This document shows positions 8,881-16,327 of a stretch of 45,368 nt of DNA, piece after piece. Source of the DNA: Deltaproteobacteria bacterium (GTDB lineage Bacteria; Desulfobacterota; Syntrophia; Syntrophales; UBA8958). The notes below the pieces were generated by a model, which was not told the origin of the DNA, made no database searches, and saw only the letters and a list, made by a program, of their open reading frames with translations. A program made the position numbers and the translations under genes. The stretch covers positions 1 through 45,368 of the forward strand of contig JAPLJZ010000112.1 in the NCBI GenBank assembly GCA_026388335.1, in the 5' to 3' direction. How positions within the stretch are numbered: position 1 is the stretch's first letter; each line of letters starts with the position of its first letter.

Positions 8881-8999
8881 ATTTCCATCTCCTGATAATT
8901 CAAGGATCTGATCATAGAGAACAATGGACAAACAGTCAAGGGCGGAAGGTAATATTTTTAGAAAAGCGAAAAATATTCAAGAAAAAGCAGTGAAAATAT

Positions 9000-9028
9000 T
9001 TGTGGATATTTTTCTCGACTTGTATTAG
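9000..9028 (+). promoter_or_regulatory. Candidate sigma70-type promoter for the aminotransferase gene
   Basis: TTGTGG at 9000-9005 and TATTAG at 9023-9028 are separated by 17 bases, about 48 bases ahead of the aminotransferase start at 9077. The surrounding 100 bases are AT-rich. It is the best match between the divergent RNase D-like and aminotransferase genes, but only moderately close to consensus. Confidence 0.35.
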
Positions 9029-9076
9029 AAAACAACCCTTTATAACGACGTGAAGAAGAGGTGCGGAAAAGGGGCT

Positions 9077-10381
9077 ATGAGATTTGATATTGCCAGGGCG
9101 GGCAGCGGCCTGACCTATGAGATCAGAAATATTGTCATTGTCGCCAATAAACTCAGAGAATATGGAATCGAGGTTCACTGGGAGAATATCGGCGATCCGG
9201 TGCAAAAAGGAGAACACATTCCCGAATGGATGAAGGAGATCCTCGTCGATATTATCAAGGATGATCAATCCTTTGCCTATTCCCCGACGAAAGGGGTGGA
9301 CGAAACGCGGGATTATCTTGTCGATCTGGTCAACAAAAGGGGAAAGACGCAGATCAACCGCGAGGACATCATCTTCTTCAACGGGCTGGGGGACGCCATC
9401 GCCAGGTGCTATAGTTCTATTCGTGTGGACGCCAGGGTCATTGTTCCCGAGCCGACCTATTCGACCCATTTTCTGGCGGAGGTTCTTCATGCCTCATTCC
9501 CGCCGAACACTTACCGGATGAACCCTTACAGCAGTTGGTATCCCGATATCCGGGAATTGGAGCAGAAGGTTAAGAGCCACAGCTCCATTGTCGGCATCCT
9601 CGTGATCAATCCGGACAATCCGACAGGTTTCGTCTATCCCGCCGAGACCCTGCGGCAGGTCGTGAAGATCGCCAAGGAGCACGATCTCTTCCTCATCTTT
9701 GACGAGACGTATATCAATATCGTTTACAACAACAAGAAAACCCTGTGTCTCTCGGACGTCATCGGAGACGTGCCCGGCATTAGCATGAAGGGAATCTCCA
9801 AGGAATTTCCCTGGCCGGGGGCTCGTTGCGGCTGGATTGAGGTGTATAATGCCGGCAAGGACGAGACCTTTGCCAGATATGTCAATTCGATTCTGACCCA
9901 GAAGATGTCCGAGGTCTGCTCGACGACCCTGCCTCAGATTTCCATTCCGAAGATAATGACGCACCCGAAATACCAGCACTATCTCGATGAACGGATCAGA
10001 CATTATGAGCGGCTTTCCAATATCGCCTACAACATCCTCAAAGACGTTCCCTGTCTGATGGTTAACCGCACCAACGGGGCCTTCTACATGACGGCGGTCT
10101 TCAATGAGGCGTTTCTGAATAGCCGCCAGCGCCTGTCGATTTCTCAGCCGGAGATCAGGAAATTCGTGGAGGATCTGGTAGGAGAAAATGTCGAACTGGA
10201 CAAGCGCTTTGTCTATTATCTCCTCGGGGCGACAGGAATATGTGTGGTGCCCCTGACCTCGTTCTTTACCTCCTTGCAGGGTTTCCGGATGACCCTCCTC
10301 GAAAAGGATGAGGCCAAATTTGAGGCGATCGTGAAGACCATCGCGGAAAAAGTGGAGGAATATATCGAGTCGTCCCGCTGA
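9077..10381 (+). CDS. PLP-dependent class I/II aminotransferase
   Basis: A 434-residue fold-type I aminotransferase. The cofactor lysine is K242 in GISKEFPWPGARCGW, followed by the phosphate-binding arginine. NPDNPTGFVYP (about residue 180) and FDETY (about 215) are the conserved substrate/PLP segments. It resembles aspartate/alanine-type aminotransferases, but the amino acid substrate cannot be assigned. The ATG at 9077 is chosen because AAAAGGGG precedes it; an in-frame GTG at 9050 would add nine residues. It stands alone, with its own likely promoter and a strong terminator just after the stop codon. Confidence 0.88.
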   Translation: MRFDIARAGSGLTYEIRNIVIVANKLREYGIEVHWENIGDPVQKGEHIPEWMKEILVDIIKDDQSFAYSPTKGVDETRDYLVDLVNKRGKTQINREDIIFFNGLGDAIARCYSSIRVDARVIVPEPTYSTHFLAEVLHASFPPNTYRMNPYSSWYPDIRELEQKVKSHSSIVGILVINPDNPTGFVYPAETLRQVVKIAKEHDLFLIFDETYINIVYNNKKTLCLSDVIGDVPGISMKGISKEFPWPGARCGWIEVYNAGKDETFARYVNSILTQKMSEVCSTTLPQISIPKIMTHPKYQHYLDERIRHYERLSNIAYNILKDVPCLMVNRTNGAFYMTAVFNEAFLNSRQRLSISQPEIRKFVEDLVGENVELDKRFVYYLLGATGICVVPLTSFFTSLQGFRMTLLEKDEAKFEAIVKTIAEKVEEYIESSR

Positions 10382-10405
10382 TCCGTAACTGGGCAAATGT
10401 ATGCT

Positions 10406-10437
10406 GAAAAAGGGAGACCCCATGGTCTCCCTTTTTC
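10406..10437 (+). terminator. Rho-independent terminator after the aminotransferase gene
   Basis: A 14-bp perfect stem (GAAAAAGGGAGACC pairing with GGTCTCCCTTTTTC) encloses a four-base loop, and more T residues follow. The A-rich left arm means it could also work on the minus strand for the converging ABC exporter operon. Confidence 0.9.
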
Positions 10438-10450
10438 TTTTGATTAACCT

Positions 10451-10574
10451 GCGGCTTCGCAAAAAGCTCCAGAGGCGAGGCGCGCAAATCCTGAGGAACA
10501 AGGCGTACTTTTGCGTACGTCGCAGTGACGAAGGATGAAGCGCAACAAAGCATATGGACTTTTTGCGAAGCCGC
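10451..10574. repeat. 124-bp imperfect palindromic intergenic element
   Basis: The outer arms (GCGGCTTCGCAAAAAG at the left, CTTTTTGCGAAGCCGC at the right) are complementary over at least 16 bases. Inner segments also pair partly, and a GTAC...GTAC dyad lies near the centre (10506-10519). The right arm ends at the stop codon of the ABC permease gene (TAG on the minus strand at 10574-10576). The structure suggests a non-autonomous mobile palindrome or a long stem-loop in the 3' UTR. Only one copy lies in this window, so multi-copy status is inference. Confidence 0.7.
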
Positions 10575-11341
10575 TATTTGATGAGGCGGCGGCGCATCTT
10601 GGTGAGGGCCAGGGGATAGAAGACCAGGGAGAACAGAAGCAGATAGCCGAGGGCCAAGGGGAATGATTTCGCGAAACTGCCGTAACATAATCCCCGGGTC
10701 AGATCGACGAGATGGGTCAGGGGCAGGGCCGTAGCCAGCATCTGGGCCCACGGGGGCATGCCTTCCAAAGGGAAAAAGGTGCCGCTGAAGAGAAACATGG
10801 GGGTGATGAAGAGAAAGAAGGGAAGGTTGAACAGCTCGATATGAGAAACGATGCCGGTGAAGTACATGCCTATGGAACCGAAGGCGAATCCGCCGCAGAA
10901 GGCCAGGGGAATCAGCAGCAGACCGGTGGGGTAATGGATAAGATCAAAAAAGGTGAGGATTACCATCATGATCGCCGTGGCGATGACCGATTTGGTGGCC
11001 CCCCAGACGATTTCTCCGGTGATGATTTCTTCTACCGACAGGGGTGTCGCCATCATGGCGTCAAAGGTTTTCTGGTAGTACATGCGGACGAATGAGGCGT
11101 AGGTATTTTCGAAGAAGGCGTTGTTCATGATATTTATGGCCAGCAGGGCCGGAGCGATAAAAGCCAGATATGAAATTCTCCCGTCGCCGTAAGCCACCTC
11201 GCCGATAAGGCCGCTCAGACCGATGCCGAAGGCCGCCAGGTAAAGCAGTGGTTCGAGCAGCGGCGGCATGAAGCTGATCTTCCAGTTTTGCCGGTAGACG
11301 TCGAGGTTCCGCTGCCAGACCCGTAAAATACCCGTACTCAT
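10574..11341 (-). CDS. ABC-2 type transporter permease (NodJ-like)
   Basis: A 255-residue inner-membrane protein with about six helices and the ABC-2 permease pattern. It includes the conserved region around FFENTYASFVRMYYQKTFDAM and a late segment LFSGTFFPLEGMP typical of NodJ/DrrB-like exporters. Its ATG overlaps the stop of the ATPase gene (ATGA), so the two are translationally coupled. The exported substrate is unknown; relatives move lipids, polysaccharides or drugs. The gene ends inside the edge of the 124-bp palindromic element. Confidence 0.87.
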   Translation of the reverse strand: MSTGILRVWQRNLDVYRQNWKISFMPPLLEPLLYLAAFGIGLSGLIGEVAYGDGRISYLAFIAPALLAINIMNNAFFENTYASFVRMYYQKTFDAMMATPLSVEEIITGEIVWGATKSVIATAIMMVILTFFDLIHYPTGLLLIPLAFCGGFAFGSIGMYFTGIVSHIELFNLPFFLFITPMFLFSGTFFPLEGMPPWAQMLATALPLTHLVDLTRGLCYGSFAKSFPLALGYLLLFSLVFYPLALTKMRRRLIK

Positions 11342-12252
11342 TCCCTCAGCCCCCTTCCGGTCAGCTTCAGAAACACGTCTTCCAGGGTTGCCGTCCGCAT
11401 CACGCAGCCCTCCGGGCAGAAACGGTTACTGATATACCGATAGAGATGATCGTCGTGATTACCGTAAACGAGGATGCGATCTCCCAGGTCCTCAAAAGAC
11501 ATTTTCTGCAGGCGGATGTAGGTTCTTAGGTCAGCCGCGGGCGATGATATTTCCATGACGTCCTTACCAATGTGGTCTCTGATCAACTCGGAGGGTTTGC
11601 CCTGAACCAGGATGCGGCCCTGGTCCATAATGATGATGCGGTCGCACAAGCGGGACGCCTCTTCCATATAGTGGGTGGTCAGCAGGATCGACATGCCCTG
11701 CCGGCGCAGGTTATCGAGGCGTTCCCATACCTGGTGGCGGGACTGGGGGTCAAGACCAGTTGTGGGTTCATCGAGGATCAGCAGCTCCGGCTGGTTGATC
11801 AGCGCCCGGGCCAGGACAATGCGCCGGACCATTCCCCCCGAAAGCTCCAGAGCCCGGGAATGACTGCGGTGATCGAGGGACATGAAACGAAGCAACTCAT
11901 CGGCCTTCCTACTTGCCAGGGGCTTCGGAATATTGAAATAGCGGGCGAAGACAGTCAGATTCTGGAAAATGGTCAAGTCGGGATCGAGGGTGTTGTCCTG
12001 CTGGCAGACGCCGATGCGTGCTTTTATCACCCGGGCATGACGGGATACATCCAGCCCGAAGACCCTGAGGGAGCCTGCCGTCAGCGGGGAAAATCCGTAA
12101 GTCATACGGATGGTGGTTGTCTTGCCGGCGCCGTTGGGTCCAAGGATGCCGAAGCATTCCCCCTTGGCGATGGTGAAGGAGACATCATCCACGGCAACAA
12201 GCTGGCCATAAGTTTTTCTGAGCTGCAGGGCTTCAACAATCGGTTCCAACAT
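11338..12252 (-). CDS. ABC transporter ATP-binding protein (NodI-like)
   Basis: A complete ATPase of the ABC-2 exporter type, 304 residues. Walker A is GPNGAGKTT, the signature is LSGGMVRR, Walker B is LLILDEPTTGLDP, and the switch histidine is in TTHYMEEAS. About 75 residues after the nucleotide-binding domain form the C-terminal extension common in this subfamily. The ATG at 12252 has AAGGG upstream; a longer frame from a TTG at 12306 would add 18 unlikely residues. It pairs with the permease downstream to form a two-gene exporter with unknown cargo. Confidence 0.9.
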   Translation of the reverse strand: MLEPIVEALQLRKTYGQLVAVDDVSFTIAKGECFGILGPNGAGKTTTIRMTYGFSPLTAGSLRVFGLDVSRHARVIKARIGVCQQDNTLDPDLTIFQNLTVFARYFNIPKPLASRKADELLRFMSLDHRSHSRALELSGGMVRRIVLARALINQPELLILDEPTTGLDPQSRHQVWERLDNLRRQGMSILLTTHYMEEASRLCDRIIIMDQGRILVQGKPSELIRDHIGKDVMEISSPAADLRTYIRLQKMSFEDLGDRILVYGNHDDHLYRYISNRFCPEGCVMRTATLEDVFLKLTGRGLRE

Positions 12253-12497
12253 GGCCACGCCCTTAGCACATTTTTCCGTTCCTTTCACGGTGTGATTAAC
12301 TCGCAAAAAGCTAAAAAATATTCATCTGAGAAATCAAGGATATAAACGGTAATTGTCGGTTGTGAAAACTATATATTTATTGTATGAGATAAAGTACATG
12401 TAGGGGCGACTTGAGTTATGGAGATACCCCACTTGCCTTATATTATACAGCCGCCGGAAGCGGCAAGAGTCAGAGGAACTAAACGGACGGAGGATTT
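12253..12497. other. Intergenic region between ABC exporter and nucleotidyltransferase
   Basis: AT-rich DNA between divergent genes. A small hairpin (GCCGC-cggaa-GCGGC, 12450-12464) lies in the likely leader of the nucleotidyltransferase gene, and TATTAT at 12441-12446 resembles a -10 box without a convincing -35. A ribosome site CGGAGGAT precedes 12498. No gene is seen. Confidence 0.4.
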
Positions 12498-12854
12498 ATG
12501 GCATATGCTTGGGTAGTAACACCGCCAAAAGTGCAGACTGTCATTCATAAAATTGTAGAAGTAAGTCAACCGCAAAAGGTAATACTTTTTGGCTCCTATG
12601 TTAATGGAGATATAGGTATTAACAGCGATCTGGATGTCCTTGTGGTAACCGGCAATCACATCGAAAATCCGAGAAAGGAAAGCATCCGTATCCGTCGTGT
12701 CCTGCGAGGTATCAGGATGCCCATGGACATCCTGGTTGTTCCTGAAGCTATATTTGAAGATCTGGCAAATGTTCCCGGGCTCATTTACAGGGAAGCCCTG
12801 AGAAGCGGGAAGGTAGTCTATGAATCCAACTGGACTCACGATATTACAGAATAG
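12498..12854 (+). CDS. MNT-type minimal nucleotidyltransferase (antitoxin-like), C-terminally fused to a HEPN fragment
   Basis: The N-terminal ~105 residues form a small nucleotidyltransferase with GSYVNGDIGINSDLDVLVV (about residues 31-50), the G-S and D-x-D core of the MNT family, and a third acidic strand MDILVV. In HEPN-MNT toxin-antitoxin pairs this protein adenylylates and silences the HEPN RNase. The normal end would be near KVVYES. Here it runs on into NWTHDITE, whose THDI matches the mid-region of HEPN proteins, then stops at a TAG. The same frame continues as HEPN sequence. A deletion therefore seems to have joined the two genes. The nucleotidyltransferase domain itself looks intact and may still fold. 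Confidence 0.8.
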   Translation: MAYAWVVTPPKVQTVIHKIVEVSQPQKVILFGSYVNGDIGINSDLDVLVVTGNHIENPRKESIRIRRVLRGIRMPMDILVVPEAIFEDLANVPGLIYREALRSGKVVYESNWTHDITE

Positions 12855-13052
12855 ACAGATATTTTTGAAGAAGCCGGGATCACCCTACCCGAAGATTTCC
12901 AGGATGCCGGCGATTTGACGCCATATGCTGTGGAAAGTCGCTACCTCGGCTATTGGGGAACAATAGACGAAAGGGACGTAAAAGAGGCCATTGAGCTTGC
13001 CGAAAAAATAGTAAAATGGGCACGAGAATCCATGGAGGCACGATTTGGTTGA
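12855..13052 (+). pseudogene. C-terminal remnant of HEPN-domain toxin
   Basis: Directly after the TAG at 12852-12854, and in the same frame, 65 codons read as the end of a HEPN protein. They include EEAGITLPEDF, LTPYAVESRYLGYWG and EAIELAEKIVKWARESMEA, then TGA at 13050. The catalytic RxxxxH motif and the first two-thirds of the domain are missing, and there is no start codon with a ribosome site. If the TAG were TTG (leucine), the MNT and HEPN parts would form one open frame. This is a broken toxin, not a functional gene. Confidence 0.7.
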
Positions 13053-13059
13053 AGGTCAT

Positions 13060-13185
13060 TTATGGAAGAAAGGCCCATGAGTAAGTGAAAAATATCAGGG
13101 TTCGGGTTGCGATGATTTTGGCTATCTCCTTCCTGAACTCATTGAAGCGTGGTTTTTCATTTTCAGCGTAGATTTCAAACGGCAA
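13060..13185 (-). pseudogene. Possible C-terminal coding remnant of unknown family
   Basis: On the minus strand a 41-codon open stretch reads LPFEIYAENEKPRFNEF, then RKEIAKIIATRTL and so on, ending in TAA at 13060-13062. The charged, helical composition looks like real protein. A stop codon precedes it and no start is present. The family is not recognised. It lies in a stretch with other broken genes. Confidence 0.3.
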
Positions 13186-13202
13186 TCATGTTAATCTACC
13201 GC

Positions 13203-13208
13203 TATAAT
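13203..13208 (+). promoter_or_regulatory. Candidate -10 box upstream of the cupin gene
   Basis: A perfect TATAAT lies 57 bases before the cupin start codon. No good -35 sequence is found at 16-18 bases distance, so the call is weak. Confidence 0.3.
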
Positions 13209-13264
13209 TTACGATTGATGCGGCTTTGAAACATAACAGATAAACTGAGGAAGGAGGGCATGTA

Positions 13265-13723
13265 ATGAAAAAAAGAACTTTTTTGAATGGGGTGATTGTT
13301 GTTTGCTTGGGGCTTTTATTTTTGACGACTGCTCCTGCAAAGGCGGCAAATACCACGGAACAGATCCTAACCCAAATAGATGATATTCTCAAAGTGAATC
13401 CCCTGTCGCCGACAGACAAGGTCCAAATGATTAATATCGCTCAGGACGATACAATAACGATCAATGTGGCAAGATTAATTGAAGGGGCGGAAGTGAAACC
13501 TCATTTTCATAAAACCCATGATGAAATGGTTTATGTCCTTAAAGGGTCGGGACAGATGTTTGTTAACGGAAAATGGATTAATGTGAAACCGGGAACCTTT
13601 CATTTCAACCCGATGAATAAAGTCCACTCCACTAAAAATACAGGTAAAGAGCCCTTGGTCATTTTCTCGATATTTACTCCTTCCATGAAAGAAATGGATC
13701 GGTATTTTGTGGACATAAAATAA
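13265..13723 (+). CDS. Periplasmic cupin-domain protein
   Basis: The 152-residue protein has a signal peptide (about residues 1-27, ending APAKA). A single cupin barrel follows. Metal-ligand pattern PHFHKTHDEMVYVLKG gives the two histidines and a glutamate, and HFNPMNKVHS supplies the later histidine. Small cupins of this kind bind a metal ion and may be enzymes, sensors or sugar binders; no substrate can be inferred. A strong ribosome site (GGAAGGAGG) precedes the ATG. It stands alone between degraded sequences and is more AT-rich than the cytochrome operon. Confidence 0.85.
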   Translation: MKKRTFLNGVIVVCLGLLFLTTAPAKAANTTEQILTQIDDILKVNPLSPTDKVQMINIAQDDTITINVARLIEGAEVKPHFHKTHDEMVYVLKGSGQMFVNGKWINVKPGTFHFNPMNKVHSTKNTGKEPLVIFSIFTPSMKEMDRYFVDIK

Positions 13724-14205
13724 AGTCTGTAAGGTTTCACCTGGACGTTCACGGGGGGGTGCAGATGGACGCTACTTCGCACAAGAGAACGGGTTTGCGC
13801 AGGTCACGGCCCGGCTTACTTCACGCCCTCTGGCAGCTTCCGTATCGACTATAGGTCAAGGGATGGTGTCTACACGGGGTATACCGAGATGAGTTTCGCA
13901 CCCGACGGTAGGACGGCTACCGGAAGTTGGAATAGCTATACGCCAGTATTCCTTTTTTTCATCGATTCATCACATGCAATGAATATAAATCTCAGTCACC
14001 GAACACGGCTTTTAGTGGATACTTATTAAACAGCCGGATACTCCGTCCGGATACATAATATCCGGTTTCCCCTTTGATTGAAGAAAAAAACTGAAATCTT
14101 TCTTGAAAAAGATAGCGATTACAAACATGTAGAAATATTTATGTCACTTGGCATCATCATTGCTGTCTTAACACATTAATTCAACCCTCACAAAAAGAGA
14201 TCATC
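13724..14205. other. 482-base gene-poor stretch with a possible secreted-protein remnant
   Basis: On the plus strand a frame is open from 13733 to the TAA at 14027 but has no start codon. Its middle part reads AYFTPSGSFRIDYRS and GYTEMSFAPDGRTATGSW (13814-13940), which looks like part of a secreted beta-rich protein. Another frame just upstream (13761-13814) reads ADGRYFAQENGFAQVTAR, suggesting a frameshifted gene. A hairpin CCGGATA-cataa-TATCCGG lies at 14047-14065. The rest is AT-rich leader for the Spy-like gene. No intact gene is present. Confidence 0.4.
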
Positions 14206-14697
14206 ATGAGAAAAATGACCTTTACAATTGCAGCTATACTTTTTACCTTCTTTTTGTTCTCTTCAGCATTTGCCGCTGACTGGGGGAGGGGGCATGGCGG
14301 CGGGCCGCCCGGGAAAGAGGGAGACATCACGACCATTCCCGATCTTGAACTCACGGATGAACAGATATTGCAGATCAGGAATTTACGCGAGGCCCATCTG
14401 AGGGATATCAGGCCTCTTCAAGATAAGGTAAACTCGAAACGCAAAGAGCTGAAGGCACTTTGGTTGAAGACTACTCTTGATCAGGATAAGATAACGGCAT
14501 TACAAACAGAACTTGGGAAGATGCGGGATATGATGCAGGATAAGATGATTGATTACCGCCAAGCGATCTTCAGGATTATGACCCCAGAACAACAGAATAA
14601 ACTTGAGACCATAGGGAGACAACGGGGGTTCAGTCCCGGTCCTCGATGGGGAAAAAAGCGTCGGGATAATCAGGGGACAGCTAATCAGGGCAATTGA
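14206..14697 (+). CDS. Spy/CpxP-like periplasmic stress protein
   Basis: The 163-residue protein has a signal peptide (ending SSAFA at about residue 23). After a glycine-rich linker it is almost all helical and charged. It carries two LTxxQ-type motifs: LTDEQILQIRNLREAH near residue 48 and MTPEQQNKLETIG near residue 125. These define the Spy/CpxP/ZraP group, periplasmic chaperones or metal-responsive sensors. The C-terminus is rich in arginine, lysine and glycine. It is the first of three such proteins in the window and lies upstream of an ECF sigma factor, consistent with an envelope-stress regulon. No strong promoter is visible. Confidence 0.8.
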   Translation: MRKMTFTIAAILFTFFLFSSAFAADWGRGHGGGPPGKEGDITTIPDLELTDEQILQIRNLREAHLRDIRPLQDKVNSKRKELKALWLKTTLDQDKITALQTELGKMRDMMQDKMIDYRQAIFRIMTPEQQNKLETIGRQRGFSPGPRWGKKRRDNQGTANQGN

Positions 14698-14787
14698 TCA
14701 ACATTGCGAACATGAGAAGGAATGCCGGAGGTAAAATCACCAAAGAGGAATTCGGCTGGATCAAGTTCAATCTTGAATGGTGAAAAT

Positions 14788-15630
14788 ATGACATTGAACA
14801 ATTTCTCAGTCGACATGACTGAACGTTCCACTCAAAAGACAATTAAAAGAATCTTCTTCTCAGTATGGCCAGCATTGGCTGTTCTTTTCCTCTCCTTGAT
14901 CATCGCCTCTTTCTTTGCACAGTTCACATTTGTCGCCGGCTTGGAATCAGTTTGGAAAATCCTATTGCGCTTCCTGAGATTTTTATTAATATTGATTCTA
15001 CCCCTCCCTCTGCTCCCGCGAGCATGCGGAATCATGCAACATCTTCTGAATCGGAGAAGGCTTCGGTTGATCCAGATTCGCGAGGAACGCCATCAGACGC
15101 TCAATCTTTGGCAAAACTGGCTTATCCGACCTTTCCAGGGTATCGGTCTGTCTATGCTGATTGCCACCAAGCTGATCGCACTGCTGCAAATCTCCGCTAC
15201 CTCGCCCCTGGACTCCTCAATCATACTTCCACCTGCCCAATTCAATTCGGGACGATTCGTGACTGCAACAGTCATTGCCATCATGACATCCATTTTGCTC
15301 TCATTTTTTTGGTCTCTTGACGATCTAGGCATCCGTCATCATAATGAGAGAACGGGGGAAGTTAAGATGATCGGCAAGTACATCGGAGTCCTGCTGCCGA
15401 TTCTATTCGGCTTTTATGGCATGTTCAGCCTTTTTAAAAGTCATGAACACCTTTTGGCTATTCAATATATTGCTCAGATGGCTGTCGTCCTTTATCCACC
15501 GTTTTTGGTCATGACGGTTTTTCATGCCCTTTACATCGAGAAGTACGAAATTCTAATCCTGAAGAAGTTGAAGGTGGCGCCGCAAAACGTCCGGATCGAG
15601 GATCAAGAACGACATCTGACCGACCATTGA
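14788..15630 (+). CDS. Polytopic membrane protein of unknown function
   Basis: About 280 residues with roughly six hydrophobic segments (starting near PALAVLFLSLIIASFF, then FLRFLLILILPLPLL, and four more) and a charged C-terminus. The segment LNRRRLRLIQIREERHQT is strongly basic and probably cytoplasmic. No family is recognised. The ATG at 14788 has GGTGA six bases upstream; an in-frame ATG at 14722 would add 22 residues but its purine-rich sequence is too close. It sits between a Spy-like gene and the ECF sigma gene (36 bases before the latter) and may belong to the same stress module, but that is inference. Confidence 0.65.
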   Translation: MTLNNFSVDMTERSTQKTIKRIFFSVWPALAVLFLSLIIASFFAQFTFVAGLESVWKILLRFLRFLLILILPLPLLPRACGIMQHLLNRRRLRLIQIREERHQTLNLWQNWLIRPFQGIGLSMLIATKLIALLQISATSPLDSSIILPPAQFNSGRFVTATVIAIMTSILLSFFWSLDDLGIRHHNERTGEVKMIGKYIGVLLPILFGFYGMFSLFKSHEHLLAIQYIAQMAVVLYPPFLVMTVFHALYIEKYEILILKKLKVAPQNVRIEDQERHLTDH

Positions 15631-15665
15631 CTGAGATGAATAACGGTTTAATCTGGATATGAAGC

Positions 15666-16256
15666 TTGACGGACGATAACGGTAAAATATCTTCGGATGA
15701 AGAACTCATGGGTAAGGTCGCCCAAGGTGACACGCAAGCATTTGAAATCCTGGTACACCGCCATCAGAAACGTATTCTTAATTTGATCTTCCGCTTCATC
15801 GGAGACCGAGAACAAGCAGAAGACGTGGCTCAAGATGTGTTTGTACGGGTATGGCAAGCAGCTAAAGAATACGAACCCAAGTCAAAATTCACCACATGGG
15901 TCTATCGCATTTCCGCCAATCTGTGCATAGACCTACAAAAAACGGTTCATTATAAACAGATTTTCGTATATCCACATTTTAATGCTGAACATCCCAACGA
16001 AAGCAATGAACTCTTTTCTTATTCCGATAACTCCCGTTCTCCAGAAGACCTTATGTTGGCCGCAGAAAAAAGCCGTACAATATCAGCCGCCATCCAGAAA
16101 CTGCCGTACAATCAGCGGATGGCCGTCATTCTGAAGAAATTTGAAGGCCTGTCTTATTCTGAAATCGCCAAGGTCTTAGGTTGTTCAGTATCTGCCGTTG
16201 AGTCCCTTCTCGTCCGAGCCAAAAAAAATCTCCGGGAAAAGTTGCTACCTCGTTAA
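15666..16256 (+). CDS. ECF-family RNA polymerase sigma factor
   Basis: The 196-residue protein has the two-domain ECF layout. Region 2 covers about residues 25-95, with GDREQAEDVAQDVFVRVW and TTWVYRISANLCID. Region 4 covers about 135-190, with LPYNQRMAVILKKFEGLSYSEIA and a helix-turn-helix ending in VESLLVRAKKNLR. This is the RpoE-like type, usually held by a membrane anti-sigma factor. The gene 71 bases downstream encodes exactly that. The start is a TTG with a weak ribosome site and is the only reasonable choice. The likely target is the downstream efflux operon plus its own promoter; no clear ECF promoter could be identified by eye. Confidence 0.92.
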   Translation: MTDDNGKISSDEELMGKVAQGDTQAFEILVHRHQKRILNLIFRFIGDREQAEDVAQDVFVRVWQAAKEYEPKSKFTTWVYRISANLCIDLQKTVHYKQIFVYPHFNAEHPNESNELFSYSDNSRSPEDLMLAAEKSRTISAAIQKLPYNQRMAVILKKFEGLSYSEIAKVLGCSVSAVESLLVRAKKNLREKLLPR

Positions 16257-16280
16257 AAAATAATCGCAGGTTTTTGGAAG

Positions 16281-16310
16281 ATTGATCGTTTAACTAAGTG
16301 AACGATCAAT
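16281..16310. promoter_or_regulatory. 10-bp perfect inverted repeat between sigma and anti-sigma genes
   Basis: ATTGATCGTT at 16281-16290 and AACGATCAAT at 16301-16310 are perfect inverted arms around a 10-base spacer, 18 bases before the anti-sigma start. It could be a dimer-protein operator or an RNA hairpin that tunes the ratio of sigma to downstream products. No T-run follows, so a simple terminator is unlikely. Confidence 0.55.
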
Positions 16311-16327
16311 GAGAATGGGGAATCAAT

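Noticed and set aside
9494-10501. Long minus-strand frame (335 codons)
   Set aside because: It is antisense to the aminotransferase gene and runs through its terminator.
13840-13940. Possible c-di-GMP riboswitch (GACGGTAGGACGGCTACCGG resembles part of one)
   Set aside because: Core conserved segments are missing and the stretch reads better as a coding remnant.
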